From contig CM064560.1 in NCBI GenBank assembly GCA_032716605.1, forward strand, positions 18,792,762 to 18,856,761: a stretch of DNA of 64,000 bases. Reading direction: 5' to 3'. Under the pieces are notes generated by a model. That model was not told the DNA's origin. It ran no database searches and saw only the letters and a program-made list of their open reading frames with translations. This document shows positions 45,345 through 57,430 of this stretch, one piece after another; position 1 is the first letter of the stretch; each line of letters begins with the position of its first letter. A program made the translations under genes and the position numbers. Origin of the DNA: Paralithodes platypus (Eukaryota; Arthropoda; Malacostraca; Decapoda; Lithodidae).

Positions 45345-48259
45345 CTGCTCGTCGGTGCAGCTTTTTCTTTAGTAATATAAGGGGACTTCACTCTAACATC
45401 AATTCTGTACACCAATTTCTTCAAGCAGAATCCCCTACTCTCCTTTTTTGACAGAGACTCAAGTAACATCCACATCTGACACGTCTAGATTTAATTTTCC
45501 AGGTTATCAACTGCTCCAAAATTTCAGACCTAAAGGAGGTATATGTTGCTTCGCAAAATCTGAAATTGCCCTGGAGGAGGTTACTAGTTTCAATTGTCCC
45601 TATTTTGATTATTCTATATACAAATTAATTTATGCTGGTAAATTTAAATACATATGTTGCATCTACCGTTCCCCAAATACTCCTCCAGAGCAAAGTCTTT
45701 TTGATTCTCTGTCCTCACAACTCAGTGTCCTCAACTTAAATGCTTCTTCTGAAATCACTGTGTTGGGTGATTTTAATGTCCATAATGTTGAATGGGTCAC
45801 TCATTCAGCCAGGACTGATGATGCTGGTCTTGAATGTGAGCTATTTGCAGACTCATTTAATCTCACTCAACTAGTCAACCAACTCACCGTGTACCAGATA
45901 ATCCTAATCATAATTCCCACCTACTGGACTTATTTTTAACAACCAATTCAGAAAATTATGATGTTACAGTGAGGTCCCCGCTTGGATCTTCTGATCACTG
46001 TCTGATACAGGCCACCTGTCTATCACCTACCACACCTTCCCACTCTGAACCTGTTTTGGTGACTAAATGGCATTACGATAGAGCAGACTGGGAGGGTCTT
46101 CAAGGTTTCTTTATTGATATTCCCTGGACCTCTTTCTTTTCTAATGATGCACACTCCACCTTGAGCCACATACAAGATTTTGTAAAAATTGGAATGGAAA
46201 CTTTTATTCCTCATCAAAAGTACAGTAAAAGATCTAATTCACCTAAATGGTTTGACCATAATTGTGCTAGAGTAACTGAACAAAAAGCAATAGCCTACAA
46301 TGCATACACAAGATCAAAAACACATGAAGCCTTTAATTATTTTAGAAACATCAGAAATCATGCCAAAACTGTATTAAACCTAACTAAATGAAACTTTCTC
46401 CACAAGCAGGCAAATAAACTTCTAAATAATCCAAATGATAACAAAATATTTTGGTCTACTCTTAACTCATTCAAATCCAACTTCACTACTGCTTCATCCA
46501 TTCCACCATTAAAATCTCCGACTGGCAATCTTGTAAGTGACCCACGAGGTAAATCTAACCTTCTTGCGGATATTTTCTCCACCAACTCAACCTTAGATGA
46601 AATAAATCAAGATGTCCCTGTACTTAATTTTAATTCGCCTGAAATTCCCTCACTTAAGATCCACACCAGACATGTCAAAACTATTTTGCAGAATCTCTCA
46701 GTAGATAAGGCTCCTGGTCCAGATGAAATTCCTCCAATAGTACTTAAGAATTGCTCCTTGGTGCTCGCTCCTGTATTGGCAAAATTTTTCCGTCTGTGTA
46801 CTCATACCTCATGCTTCCCAGTACCCTGGAAAGAAGCAAACATCCATCCAGTTCCTAAAAAAGGTGCCTCTTCAGATCCATCAAACTACAGACCAATAGC
46901 TATAACTTCCACTCTTGGTAAAGTCTTTGAAATTATATTAAATAATCACATAATTAAGCATCTTAAGAATAATACATTTATCAGTGATAGGCAATATGGT
47001 TTTAGACGATGTCGATCAACTGCAGACATTCTTTGCCTTCTTACGCTTCAAATCAACCAAGCTACAGACCAACATGGTGAAACACATACAATAGCAGTGG
47101 ATATATCAAAGGCATTTGATAGAGTCTGGCATCAATCCTTATTGTCGAAGATGTCAAGATGGCCTTGAATAATTAGTTCCACTAATTTCTTCTTATCTTC
47201 ATAACAGAAAAATATGTGTAATGGTAGATGACCTTTATTCTCAATTTCACTCAATAAATGCTGGTGTTCCCCAGGGATCAGTTTTGGCCCCAACTCTGTT
47301 CCTCATTCATATCAATGATCTCATATCTACCACTCATAATCCAATACATTCCTACGCAGATGACTCAACACTCCACAGTTCCTTCACATTTACCAATTCT
47401 TTCACCCAACCCGATCTTATAAATTCAAAAATAAACACTGCAATTTCTCTGAACCAGGACCTTTCTAGAATTAATGAATGGGGACAAAAGAATCTAGTTT
47501 CCTTTAATGCACAGAAAACCAAGTACATTCAATTTTCTAACCGATAGAATCTCACTGACTCCCATATATTTTTTAATGATGTAAATATTCCCACTTCCCC
47601 TAGTATTGACATTCTCGGTGTAACATTAACTACTAACTTGAGCTGGACACATTATGTTAGAAGCATTGCTAAGAATGCCTCTAAAAAACTGGGACTCCTG
47701 TACAGAGTTCGAGAATTCTTCACTGACGAGCAGTTGGCCGTAATATATAAAAGTCATGTGCGTTCTCAGATGGATTACTGTTCACCTCTGTGGGGTGGAA
47801 GTGGAGTGGTTGCATTGAGGCAGTTGGACAAAATTCAAAATAAAGCTATTAGATTAATCAATAACCCTGCAATCACACATGACCTTCCTACATTATCCAT
47901 ACGAAGAAACGTTGCATCCCTTGCATTATTCTACAGATATTTTCACAGCAATTGTTCCGAGGAACTTGCTTCAATTGTGCCGCCTCTCCACATCTTTCCC
48001 CGTAGAACTAGGGCAGCTGAGAGCGCCCATGAATTTACGCTTTCTCCTCCACAATGCAGAACTTCTGCTTATCAGAATAATTCATTTATCCCCAGACCTA
48101 CTACTCTTTGGAATTCACTTCCCTCGAATTGCTTTCCACAAACTTACAATCTACAAATGTTTAAATCCAGTTGTTACAAACATTTTATGAATGGAGGATG
48201 CCTTTAGGCACATGGACCTTTTTGTTTTATCTGTGTTTTTCCTTCCTCCGTTAATTGTC

Positions 48260-48290
<31 letters not shown>
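45345..48290 (+). pseudogene. CR1/Jockey-like LINE with poly(A) tail: endonuclease plus RT
   Basis: The endonuclease starts near 45375 (NIRGLHSNINSVHQFLQAE, then LTETQ) and continues with CCIYRSPNTPPEQSLFDSL, EITVLGDFNVHNVEW and [13 protein letters not shown] (45969-46010). RT segments: APGPDEIPPIVLKNCS, PVPKKGASSDPSNYRPIAIT, QYGFRRCRSTADILCLL, AVDISKAFDRVWHQSLLSK, NAGVPQGSVLAPTLFLIHIN and HSYADDSTLHSS (YADD codons 47353-47364). Then come NLVSFNAQKTKYIQFSN, SQMDYCSPLWGGSGV and PTTLWNSLPSNCFPQTYNL, with a stop near 48207. A 3' UTR of about 60 bp ends in an A tail (48267-48290). Frame breaks lie near 45435, 45920-45960, 46391, 47170-47220 and 47547. This is a nearly full-length, dead copy. Confidence 0.9.
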
Positions 48291-48292
<2 letters not shown>

Positions 48293-48298
48293 CATGTA

Positions 48299-48509
48299 CA
48301 GTCGGCCAAATAAGTGATGTCGCGGCACCAATTATATTTCGATCAATAATTGGTATCAGCGCTATCTATGGTTTAATTAATCATTTCGAGTGAGATATAC
48401 AATAAATTTCCTACACTTACCCACCTTATTCAACATCTGACAGACATTAATACAGCACACAGTAAGCCAAACTTAATGACAGCGGCCACAAGACTTATTT
48501 GGCCAATCA
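48299..48509 (+). mobile_element. mariner-like MITE family C (C4, 211 bp)
   Basis: CAGTCGGCCAAATAAGTGAT at the left, GACTTATTTGGCCAATCA at the right, with TA at 48297-48298 and 48510-48511. Confidence 0.85.
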
Positions 48510-48511
48510 TA

Positions 48512-48722
48512 CAATCAGCCTAATAAGGGATGTCTCGGCACCAAGTATATTTTGATCTATAATTGGTTTCAGCAATATCTAAACTTAATTTATTCATTTT
48601 GAGGGGTATATAAAAACATGTTCCTATCTTCACACATCATATCCAACATCTGACAGACATTAATACAGCACAGAGCGAGCCAAACGTAATGACAGCGGAA
48701 ACACAACTTATTTGGCCAACCT
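48512..48722 (+). mobile_element. mariner-like MITE family C (C5, 211 bp)
   Basis: A direct tandem neighbour of C4 sharing its TA (48510-48511). It ends ACTTATTTGGCCAACCT before TA 48723-48724. Confidence 0.85.
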
Positions 48723-48758
48723 TACTACTGGCACAAATACAGTAACCAAACAGCTTAA

Positions 48759-49076
48759 GGGGAGGTCTCCACTTGAGGGATTGTTTTCTTGACCCCTTTC
48801 TCCCTCATGTTTAGCCCCATTGCTTTTGATATTATAAAACGTTTGCTCCATTAGTTTAGCGATTTTAAGAACTTTCACCCCATATTAAGACCTTTCGTGC
48901 AATTTAGGTGTCTATTTTATCCTGGCGAGCGATAGCGAGCCTGTAATTTAAGAGGAAACGGCCTTCGGCCGGGACATTTTTCTACCGAAAAATGTACAAA
49001 TTTATCTTGAAAGGGACTCGAGGGGGTGTAATTTTAAGGTTGATGGAGGTCTAGGGAACAAACTAAATACCTCCCC
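48759..49076 (+). mobile_element. Family B MITE (B8)
   Basis: Between TTAA 48755-48758 and 49077-49080. About 318 bp, a shorter variant with the central GGCCTTCGGCC hairpin intact. Confidence 0.85.
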
Positions 49077-49135
49077 TTAAGGGAGCTCAGACGGTATTGT
49101 GCAGCATAATTTACTGGTTCGGCTCAATGGTTTAA

Positions 49136-49455
49136 GGAAGGGGTTTAGTTTGCTCTCTAAACCTCTATCAAGGTTAAAAAAACACCCACAAGACCCCCCT
49201 TCGATATCAATTTGTATATTTTTCGGTAGAAAAATGTTCCGGCCGAAGGCCGATTCCTCTTCAAATACAAGCTCGCTATTGCTTGCCTGGAAACAAATCG
49301 ATACCTAAATGGCACGAAAGGTCTTAATATTGGCAAAGGAATGGGGCAAAAGGTCTGAAAATCGTCAAACTAATGAGGCGAATGACTTGAAATCTCGTAA
49401 TTAACAGGGCTAAACATGAGGGAGGAGTAGGACTCGAACAAACAACTGCCTCCCC
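49136..49455 (-). mobile_element. Family B MITE (B9)
   Basis: Between TTAA 49132-49135 and 49456-49459, about 60 bp from B8 and in inverse orientation. It contains the uninterrupted GGTCTTAATATTGG that is the empty site for MITE-1 at 2563-2984. Confidence 0.85.
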
Positions 49456-49487
49456 TTAACGTACCACTGGCTGCCGTACATTTGTGT

Positions 49488-49852
49488 ACAGTCGTCCACA
49501 TAAGTTCTGTTCCTCCCCGTTATCTTATACATGGAAATATAATGCGCATGTTTGAATTACGAGTGTAGTCTCTTGTGCAGTGGTTAACTCATCTGATTAG
49601 TCAACTGATAATTAAAAGAAACCCCACTTGCAATTATTTCATACTATATACTTTCATACATAAGATAACACACATAACAAAGCCACTCCAACAGCTTCCT
49701 CTGTCTCCAACACACGCTCTCCGCTCTCTACACTTCAGAAAAATAGGAAATGGAGAATGTAGATACGAGGTGCCTTTGTAAAGGCACCTCGTATCTACCT
49801 TCACCTGACCTGACCTGATCACAACGAAGAACAGAACTTCTGTGGCCAACCA
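49488..49852. mobile_element. Foldback MITE with mariner-like ends
   Basis: Left CAGTCGTCCACATAAGTTCT, then GTTC. Right GAACAGAACTTCTGTGGCCA is its near inverse. A perfect 19-bp-arm palindrome lies inside (49759-49798). An A-box-like GTGCAGTGGTTAACTCATCT (49576-49595) has no matching B box. Confidence 0.6.
49759..49798. repeat. Perfect 19-bp-arm palindrome
   Basis: GTAGATACGAGGTGCCTTT and its exact inverse are separated by two bases. No adjacent U tract is present, so terminator function is unlikely. Confidence 0.95.
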
Positions 49853-50041
49853 TACCACTGGCACCATCGTTACTTCATCTGAGAATCTGGACTACCTTGC
49901 GGCTTTGTATGACTGATTGCCAGGGTTTGTGTACCATTAGCACTCCTCGTATATCAATAGTACCCTCAGCTTATCCCCCGCAGGTATAGCCACTCTGCAG
50001 CCTCCATTCACCTGTTCACTTACAGTCTCACCCATCATTAA

Positions 50042-50399
50042 GGGGAGATGGGCTGGTTTTCTGCTCCCCTTTCTCCCTCGTGTTAAACCACATTTGTTTG
50101 AGGATGTAAGACATTCGGCCCATTAGTTTGGCGATTTTAACACCTTTCGCGCCATTTCGTTGTCAATCTTAAGACTTTTCGTGCCATTTAGGTGTCAATT
50201 TTTTCCTGGCAAGCGATAGCGAGCCTGTAATTTTAAGAGCAACTGGCCTTAGGCCGGGATTTTCTTTTACCAATTTTTTTTACAAATTTATCATGAATGG
50301 GGGTCTAGAGGGTGTTGTACAGCTTGATAGAGGTCTAGGGAGGCAAATAAAAAATAATAAGAAGATAAAGCAATAATAAAATAAACATGCCCATCTCCC
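50042..50399 (+). mobile_element. Family B MITE (B10)
   Basis: It follows TTAA 50038-50041 with GGGGAGATGGGCTGG and the full body. The right end CCCATCTCCC is followed by GAGC instead of TTAA. Positions 50400-50577 hold nothing recognised; a (TA)n run follows at 50578-50604. Confidence 0.8.
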
Positions 50400-50604
50400 G
50401 AGCTACTGGTACACCTAGACAGATGGACTCCACTTACTGGAGAGGCACTGTGGAGAACAATAACATGTGGCTGGCCAACACACAGGTATCGCTACATAGA
50501 GGCCCTTGTCGGCTTCAATACTCGTAGCCTGAAGTATGCAGTCAAATCCATACTAACAAGCGTAACCATTATCCATGTTATATATATATATATATATATA
50601 TATA

Positions 50605-53600
50605 GATGTGGTGGGCTGACCCTTTGTCAGAGTGAGGGTTGGTGTCCTCTACTTCCCATAGCCCCTTCTATCTTTTTCTCCTTCTGCATCTCTATTTTTT
50701 TCAAATGGCGTAGGGATGCGGCGACCCCAACGCCCGCCACTTTCTGGTGCAGGTAGCCTCCTCTGTGGTGGGGGGGTGAGAATTTTCCCCCACCGCTTTT
50801 CTCCGGTGAGACGTAGAAGTCGGCTAAAGGGGATCGGGGGCGGGGGGTATGGTATCCTTCTCCCCTTAAATAAATCTACCAAAAAAACGAGACAGACATA
50901 GGGGCGAGGGAACGCGTTCGTGGTCCCGGACCCTAAGAATAGGAGCTTTGAATGTGCGTGGATGTAGTACGAATGAGAAGCGAGATATTGGAAGGTTATT
51001 TGAAAGAAGGATGTATGATGTCCTAGCACTGAATGAAACAAAGATGAAAGGAGAGGGAGAAGTGGATTTTGGAAACGTGATAGGTAGAAAGTCTGGAGTA
51101 GACGAGGGAGTCAGGGGGAAAGAAGGAGTGGCTATTATTGTGAAGGAGGAGTTGAGAGAGTTTAAATAAAGAGTGGAAAGAGGTGTCATCAAGGCTAATG
51201 TGGGTGAGAATGGGGTTTAAGGGTGAAAGGTGGGTTTTTGTAAGTGCGTATGGACCGGAAGTGAAAGAGTTAGACGAGGTAGAGGGTTTCTGGGAGGATT
51301 TGAGAGATTGTCTACAAGGGTTTGATGAAAATGAAAATGTTATAGTTTTAGGGGACCTAAATGCTAGGGTAGGAAATGAGCCTGTTGATGGAGTCATAGG
51401 TAGTTTTGGTGTGGATGGTGTAAACGAGAGTGGAGAAAGACTGAAAAATGTATGTGAAGAGTAGATTGAGTGTAGGTAATACGTTCTTCAAAAAAAGGCG
51501 TATACACAAGTACACCTGGCATAGACTTGTGAGGGGAGAGATTGTAGAGAGGGCATTGATGGATTTTGTGCTGGTGACAAGGGAAAGATTGTGTAGACTG
51601 CTGGATGTGAATGTGATGAGAGGTGAGGTGGAGGGTATGTCAGATCATTACCTGGTGGAGGGAAAGCTAAGAGTTAAGAGTTACAGGAGAATAAGAGACA
51701 AGCGTGAAGTAAGAGAGGTAATAAAAGTTAGTGAGTTAGAGAAGAGTGAAAAAGAGAGGGGAGTACAAGGAAAGACTAAATGAAAAGTGGATGGAAGTGA
51801 GAGAGATGGAAGAGAGAGAAGTAGAGGTTGAATGGCAACAGTTTTAAGGAAGGAGTGAAAGCAAGTGCAGAGGTAGTATGCGGCAAAAGGAAAGTATAGG
51901 AGGCAGAGGTATCAGGAAGGGAAGCGAGTGGTGGAATGATACGGTGAGAAAGGCAGTTGAGGAGAAGAGACAGTGTTTTGAGAGGGTTTTACAGGATGGT
52001 AGTGTTGAGGTATGGAGAGGTACAGGGAGAAGAAAAGGAGAGAGGCAAAACGGAAAATTAGAGAAGCGAAAAAGATGCAAAGGAAAGGTGGGGCCAAAGG
52101 CTGAGTGAGAATTTTGAAGAACGAAAGAATATGTTCTGGAAGGAGGTAAATAAAGTAAGGAAAGGAGGACAAAAGAGGGAAGAGTCAGTGAAAAATGAAA
52201 ATGGAGAATTACTAGTGGAACCAGTTTGAAGTGAGGAAAAGATATGCCGAGTATTTTGAATCTTTGTTAAATACAAGAGGATTGGAAGAGAAGCAGTGAT
52301 TGAAGCAGAGGTGGATGGAGATAGGTTCCCCAGGCCACCCAGGTGGCAGGGAATGAATGAAAGGATTGAGGAAAATGAGGTGAAAGAAGCAGTGAAACCA
52401 ATGAGAGCGGGAAAAGCAGAAGGTTTGGATGGTATTGCTGTGGAGTGTATAAAGAAGGTGGAGATGTGATAATAGATTGGTTGGTGAGGACTTTTCAATG
52501 TGTGCTTTGTTGTGTCAAATGATACCAATAGACTGGAAGAGTGCATGTATTGTGCCGTTGTACAAGGGAAGGGAGATCGGCAGGAGTGTCAAGTTATAGA
52601 GGTATTAGTTTATTGTCAGTGGGTGGAAAGCTGTTTGGCAGGGTGTTATAGAGAGGATAATAAAGTGTACGGAAGTTGCAATAGGAGAAGAACAGTGCGG
52701 TTTTAGGAGGGGAAGAGGGTGCGTGGATCAGATGTTTTGCAGTAGACAGTTATGCGAGAAGTATTTAGAGAGCATAAGGAGATATTTTGGGCTTTTATGG
52801 ACTTGGAAAAAGCGTATGAATCGTGTGGGACCGTGAAGCAATGTGGAAGGTGTTAAGGATTTATGAAATAGGAGGAAATTTGTTAGAAGCAGTTAAGAGT
52901 TTTTATGAAGGGAGCAGAGCATGTGTGAGAGTAGGAAATGGTGAGTTGAGTGAATGGTTTGAGGTAAAGGTAGGTTTGCGACAGGGTTGTGTAATGTCAC
53001 CATGGCTGTTTAATATGTTTATGGATGGTGTGGTGAGGGAGGTGAAAAAGGAAACTATGGGAAGAGGATTGGGGTTTAGTAGGAAAGAATGGTAGAGATT
53101 GGGAGTTGAATCAGTTGCTGTTCGCTGATGACACAGCATTGGTGGCGGATTCTGATGAGAAACTGCAGCGGGTAGTCAAAGAGTTTGGTGTGGAAGGAGG
53201 AAACTGAAGGTGAACGTCAATAAAAGTAAAGTAATGGTGTGTAATAGGGGAGAGCATAGGGTGAATCTAGATGTGAGGCTGGATGGGGAAATATTGGAAC
53301 AAGTAGAGTGTTTTAAATATCTAGGAGGAACGATAAGCAGGAGTGGAGGTATGGAAGTGGAGGTAAAACAGAGAGTGTGTGAAGGAAGGAAGGTTTTCGG
53401 AGCAATGGGAAGTATGTGGAAGACGAGAAATCTCGGAGTGAAAGTAAACAGTGCACTGTATCAAGGAATTGTTGTGCCAACAGTGATGTATGGTGCTGAG
53501 ACATGGGCTCTGAAGAAAAAGGAGAAAAGAGGGCTAGATGTGATGGAGATGAGCTGCTTGAGGAGTATGTGTGGAGTTACTCGTAGAGACAGATTGAGGA

Positions 53601-54265
53601 ATGAAGAGATACGTAGGAGAGTGGGGCAGCAAGAACATTTGTCAGCCAGAGTGGACAGAAGGGTGCTGAGCTGGTATGGTCATGTTGAACGAATGGGAGA
53701 TGAAAGGCTTACAAAGAGAATATGTGAGTCAGGTACAAGGGGAGATAGAAGGACAGGAAAGGCCTCATTGAGATGGAGAGACTGTGTAAGAAAGGCTTTG
53801 GATGATAGAGGAATGACTATAGATCAGGCAGGGGAATTGGTGGTGGACAGGAGTGAATGGAGAATGCTTGTGAATAGTTGAGTGAACATGTGGTCATTTG
53901 GAGTAAGGGGTCGGGCGCAAGTTGGACTAGATAATAGTCCATCAGGCACCTGGCCCGGGGAGACGATTAATATGAAGGGTGTGCCTGGAAGTGTGGTGGG
54001 AGGGCTTGTGGCTTTGGCTCCGCTGCATGTCTGCCTGCCGAGATCGGAACCTCTCCGGGTGGTCAGGGGCCGGGGGAGTGCTGGAGCGACCTGGGTAACC
54101 CTGGTCTCTGGGTCTTCTCCTGGGTGACCTGGATGTGTGAGAGTTTGTGTTTTTTATCTGTGTTTATTTTTTGTTTTATGTTGTTTTTCCTGTTCTTGCT
54201 CTGTCTTGAGTCGGCTACCCCCAAAATGGGGATTGGGCCTGAGCATATAGATAGATAGATAGATA
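50605..54265 (+). pseudogene. RTE-like LINE, near full length, heavily frameshifted
   Basis: A 5' leader (50605-50930) precedes an endonuclease: IGALNVRGCSTNEKRDIG, DVLALNETKMKGEGEVDFG, VFVSAYGPEVKELDEVEGFW, VIVLGDLNARVGNEPVDGVI, RIHKYTWHR and GMSDHYLVEGKLRVKSYRRI. RT remains: MDLEKAYE-like sequence near 52800, WKVLRIYEIGGNLLEAVKSF, FEVKVGLRQGCVMSPWLFNM, and LLFADDTALVADS-like codons near 53115-53155. The open C-terminus (53210-53881) has VNKSKVMVCNRGEHR, FKYLGGTISRSGGMEVEVK, TVMYGAETWALK and SWYGHVERMGDERLTKRI. The 3' UTR (53882-54249) ends in (GATA)n at 54250-54265. There are at least eight frame breaks. It is the source-type relative of 6389-7082 and of the tail at 7893-7970. Confidence 0.9.
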
Positions 54266-54559
54266 TATATATATACGGTTTAATGCATAATAATATAATA
54301 CAATTATTTTAGTATTGGTGCTTGAGAAGAAAAACATATTAATATTATTAACAATGCAAAATATAAAGAAAATAACAACTGGGACGTACTGTTAAATAAA
54401 TAAAATATAACTATATTTATAAATGGAAGAGGTTGATTGTGCTACATGGTTGGTAGCCGTGTTATATTAACATTGGAGAATATAGAGTGAAGGCAATATA
54501 CTGTAAATAGGAGTAAACAAATACATGGAAGGAGGGCAGTTAGAGAGTTTGATTGCATA

Positions 54560-56805
54560 TCGATATGAATGAGGGTCAAGGAATGAAAAGGCAGTGTATT
54601 CTATGATTATCTTCTGTCCATAAATACCCAAGTGGCTTCAATCCTCCTCCTTGATCAACTGGTGATAGCTCAATGGCTAGTTCTATCTCAAAAGCAGGTT
54701 TAGGTTTAATATCTGAAAAGTGTTGAATGTAGTCGACCGGTATATTTTCCTCGATAGGTTTTATGAAGGGGACAAAGGTCAATATTATCTGTAGCAAGTG
54801 TTCCCCTTAAAGTTGAAAGAGTGATAGAGAAGCAAAGTCAAGGCAAGTTCAAGTCAAAATGTCTGGACAAACAGTGCTTGAAATATTATAAGTCATAGGA
54901 TTAGAGGAAGACAGAATGAGGGAGAGAGTTCTAGAGTTTACCTGTTGATTAGAAAAAAGGATGAGAAAATCGGTCAATTCTTGCATCAGAGAGTTGGAAA
55001 GAATAGGGGTGGGAATGTTTTGAAAGGCGGGTGCCACCCACTCGCCACAAAGGAGGAGGCATACACTGAAAGCTCTGAAGAACATTGATTATTGTAATAT
55101 TGCACCTAGTAGAGAGAGATTGTAGGGAATTAGTAAGAAGAGGTGAGTTGATGAGACAAAATGCTTTTGATTCTATCCTTTTAATGAGTGTGATGTGGGC
55201 GGATCCTCCCCACACATGTGAACAGTACTTTATATATGGGTGTATTGTTCCCCTGTACAGAACAATGAGTGTGATGTGGGCGGATCCTCCCCACACATTG
55301 TGAACAGTACTTTATATATGGGTGTATTGTTCCCCTGTACAGAACAATGAGTGTGATGTGGGCGGATCCTCCCCACACATGTGAACAGTACTTTATATAT
55401 GGGTGTATTGTTCCCCTGTACAGAACAAGAAGCTGTGCGTGAATAAAGATCCCACAGAGACGGTTAAGCACACCTAATTTCTGTGAGGCTATTTTATCAA
55501 GAGTGGAATATTGAGAGAAGACAAAGAGTTGATTTGTGTGTTGTTGAAGAATAGGGAATAGTCGTGTTGAATATTGTGACTAGTAGATAAATGAAGAAAT
55601 TGGGTTTTGGAAGCATTGAAAGAAATAAGATTTTCTGTGACCCAATAGGAAATAGTTGATAGAAGATAGGTGTGCTGTGGACTTATCACATGAGTTTGGA
55701 ATTGCATGGAGACACGTTGTAGAAATTTACAGTAGTTGAATAGTGTAAGGTAGAGTCATTGGCATAAGAGTGGATAGAACTAGAGGCACAGTTAAGATTC
55801 ATTAATTAAATTATAAGAAAGAACATTGGAGATAGGACAGAACACTGAGGAACACCAGAGTTGATAGGTTGAAAAAGTGAGTGATGGGCATCCACAATCA
55901 CTTCTATGGAATGGTCAGATAGGAAATTGGAAATTAAGGTGTAGATAGAGGGATAGACACCGAAATAGGGCAGTTTAGAAATATCATATTTGTGCCAGTC
56001 TATCGAAGGCTTTTGATATGTCTAGCGCAATAGAATAAGTTTCACCGAAGTCCTGAAAGGAGGATGACAATGAGTTAGTGAGATATAAGCAAGGAGATCA
56101 CCAACAGAGGAAACCATACTGGCGATCTGAAAGTAGATTATGGCAAGACAAATGTTTAAGACATTTTGAAATAAGAATATATTCAAGATTTTGGAAATGT
56201 AAGAGAGAGAGTAATTAGACGGTAGTTGGAGGGTTGAGAGCGGTTCCCTTTTTTGGGACAGGTTGCATGAGAGCAAACTTTCAGCAAGAAGGTAAGATGT
56301 TAGAAGAATGACAGACGGAATATTTCGCCTCGGCACGGAATCAGCACGGAAAAACAGTTTTTGAGAACGACAGGAGAAACACCTACTAGTCCTTATGACT
56401 TCTTATTATTAAGGCCAGAGAGGGCAGAAAGTACATCCTAATAAGAGATTATGATAATAGGTATAAGTAAAGGAGAGGTGAGTGGAGAGGGAGGAACAGC
56501 ACCAGAATCGTCCAAGGTGGAGTTTTTAGCAAAAGTTTGAGCAAATAGCTTAGTCTTGTCAGAGGAAGAAGTAACGGTGCTGCCGTCAGAGTGGAAAAGT
56601 GGAGGGATTAACGAGGAAGTTAACTGTTTGGATAGATGCCAGAATAGTTGGGAAGAACTAGAGCTAGAAAGATAATTATTTTTTTTTACTGCTGAAATAG
56701 TTTTTGGCAAGTCGAAGAAACGATTTGGCTTGATTCAGGGCAGAAACATTAAGATATTGTTTACTGATCGAATATAGCTTAGCAAGCGGTTGGAGATAAT
56801 CGAGC
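54560..56805 (-). pseudogene. CR1/Jockey-like LINE, decayed, minus strand
   Basis: Reading leftwards: AKLYSISKQYLNVSALNQAK (about 56800-56730), SQLFWHLSKQLTSSLIPPLF and FAKNSTLDDSGAVPPSP (56640-56480), an RT region with SQKREPLSTLQLPSNYS (near 56260) and DISKAFDRLAQI-like codons near 56000. Then NLISFNASKTQFLHLST (55640-55580), YIKYCSHVWGGSAHITLI and KRIESKAFCLINSPLLTNSL (near 55170), and SFQLSDARIDRFSHPFF (near 54960). It is the same family as 61736-63693 and related to 45345-48290. Many frameshifts. A 3' UTR-like segment continues to about 54560. An 81-bp block is triplicated at 55186-55431. Confidence 0.82.
55186..55431. repeat. About 80-bp tandem triplication inside a LINE frame
   Basis: GAGTGTGATGTGGGCGGATC through CCCCTGTACAGAACAA occurs three times, starting near 55187, 55267 and 55347. 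On the minus strand each unit encodes LYRGTIHPYIKYCSHVWGGS plus AHITLI. One copy has an extra base, which shifts the frame. Confidence 0.92.
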
Positions 56806-56927
56806 AAACAAAAATTGCCTACCAGTCGAATATTGTAAAATAATCAACTATTATATCAATATGTTTGAATATGTTGAGTTATCGAATGTTGTTGAGCAGT
56901 CAAATAATGTTGAGTGTTTGGGTGGTC

Positions 56928-57430
56928 GAGTAAGAGGCGACCTAATTCAAGTGTTAAAAATCATCAAAGGCATCAACAACATGAACTGTAATAAGTATTT
57001 TACAATTGACCAATCAATTTACATGCCGGGAAATGCTTGCAATCATTAGTAAATATTTTAAGTCACATTAGTCTAAGAATGTCTTCCTCAATCCAGTTGT
57101 GAACTTGTGGAATGGGCTTCCTCGAGATGTTTTAGACTGCAGCACCGTTGATTCCTTTAACTCTTTGAGTACCAGTGACGTGTTATATTTCATTCTAGCT
57201 ATAAGTAGACGATACTATGCAGCTTAGAAAGGATCTGTGGTATTTAATAGGGTTGGTTGAGATAGTTTGAAGCCTTATTATTGCTAGAGATCCTTCCTAA
57301 GCTGAATAAAATCATCTAATAGTAACCAGACCTGAGTTAAAAGGACGGCACCGGTACTGTACAGGTTAAGCATCGCCTAGACAAACACCTTATTGCCTTG
57401 AACCTGCGACTGACTGCATTTGTAAATGGA
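56928..57430 (+). pseudogene. CR1/Jockey-like LINE RT C-terminus, split by MITE-2
   Basis: RVRGDLIQVLKIIKGINNMN then KYFTIDQS (56928-57020), followed by degenerate sequence, NPVVNLWNGLPRDVLDCS and VDSF. After the insert it resumes KHRLDKHLIALNLRLTAFVN. It is the same family as 4293-5341 and 39060-39850. MITE-2 lies in the TTTAAG codons for Phe-Lys. Positions 56806-56927 carry irregular GTTGAG repeats only. Confidence 0.8.
57161..57365. mobile_element. piggyBac-like MITE-2 (205 bp)
   Basis: CTCTTTGAGTACCAGTGACG at the left and GGCACCGGTACTGTACAGG at the right, between TTAA 57157-57160 and 57366-57369. Both TTAAs derive from a single coding TTAA in the host LINE. Confidence 0.92.

Noticed and set aside
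53882..54127. 81-residue frame downstream of the RTE-like RT, also at 6690-6935
   Set aside because: It starts right after the RT stop and lies in the 3' UTR. Its similarity between the two copies reflects nucleotide identity of the LINE.
54576..54797. 73-residue minus-strand frame (PIEENIPVDYIQHFS pattern)
   Set aside because: It lies in the probable 3' UTR of a dead LINE. No family recognised and no supporting start context.
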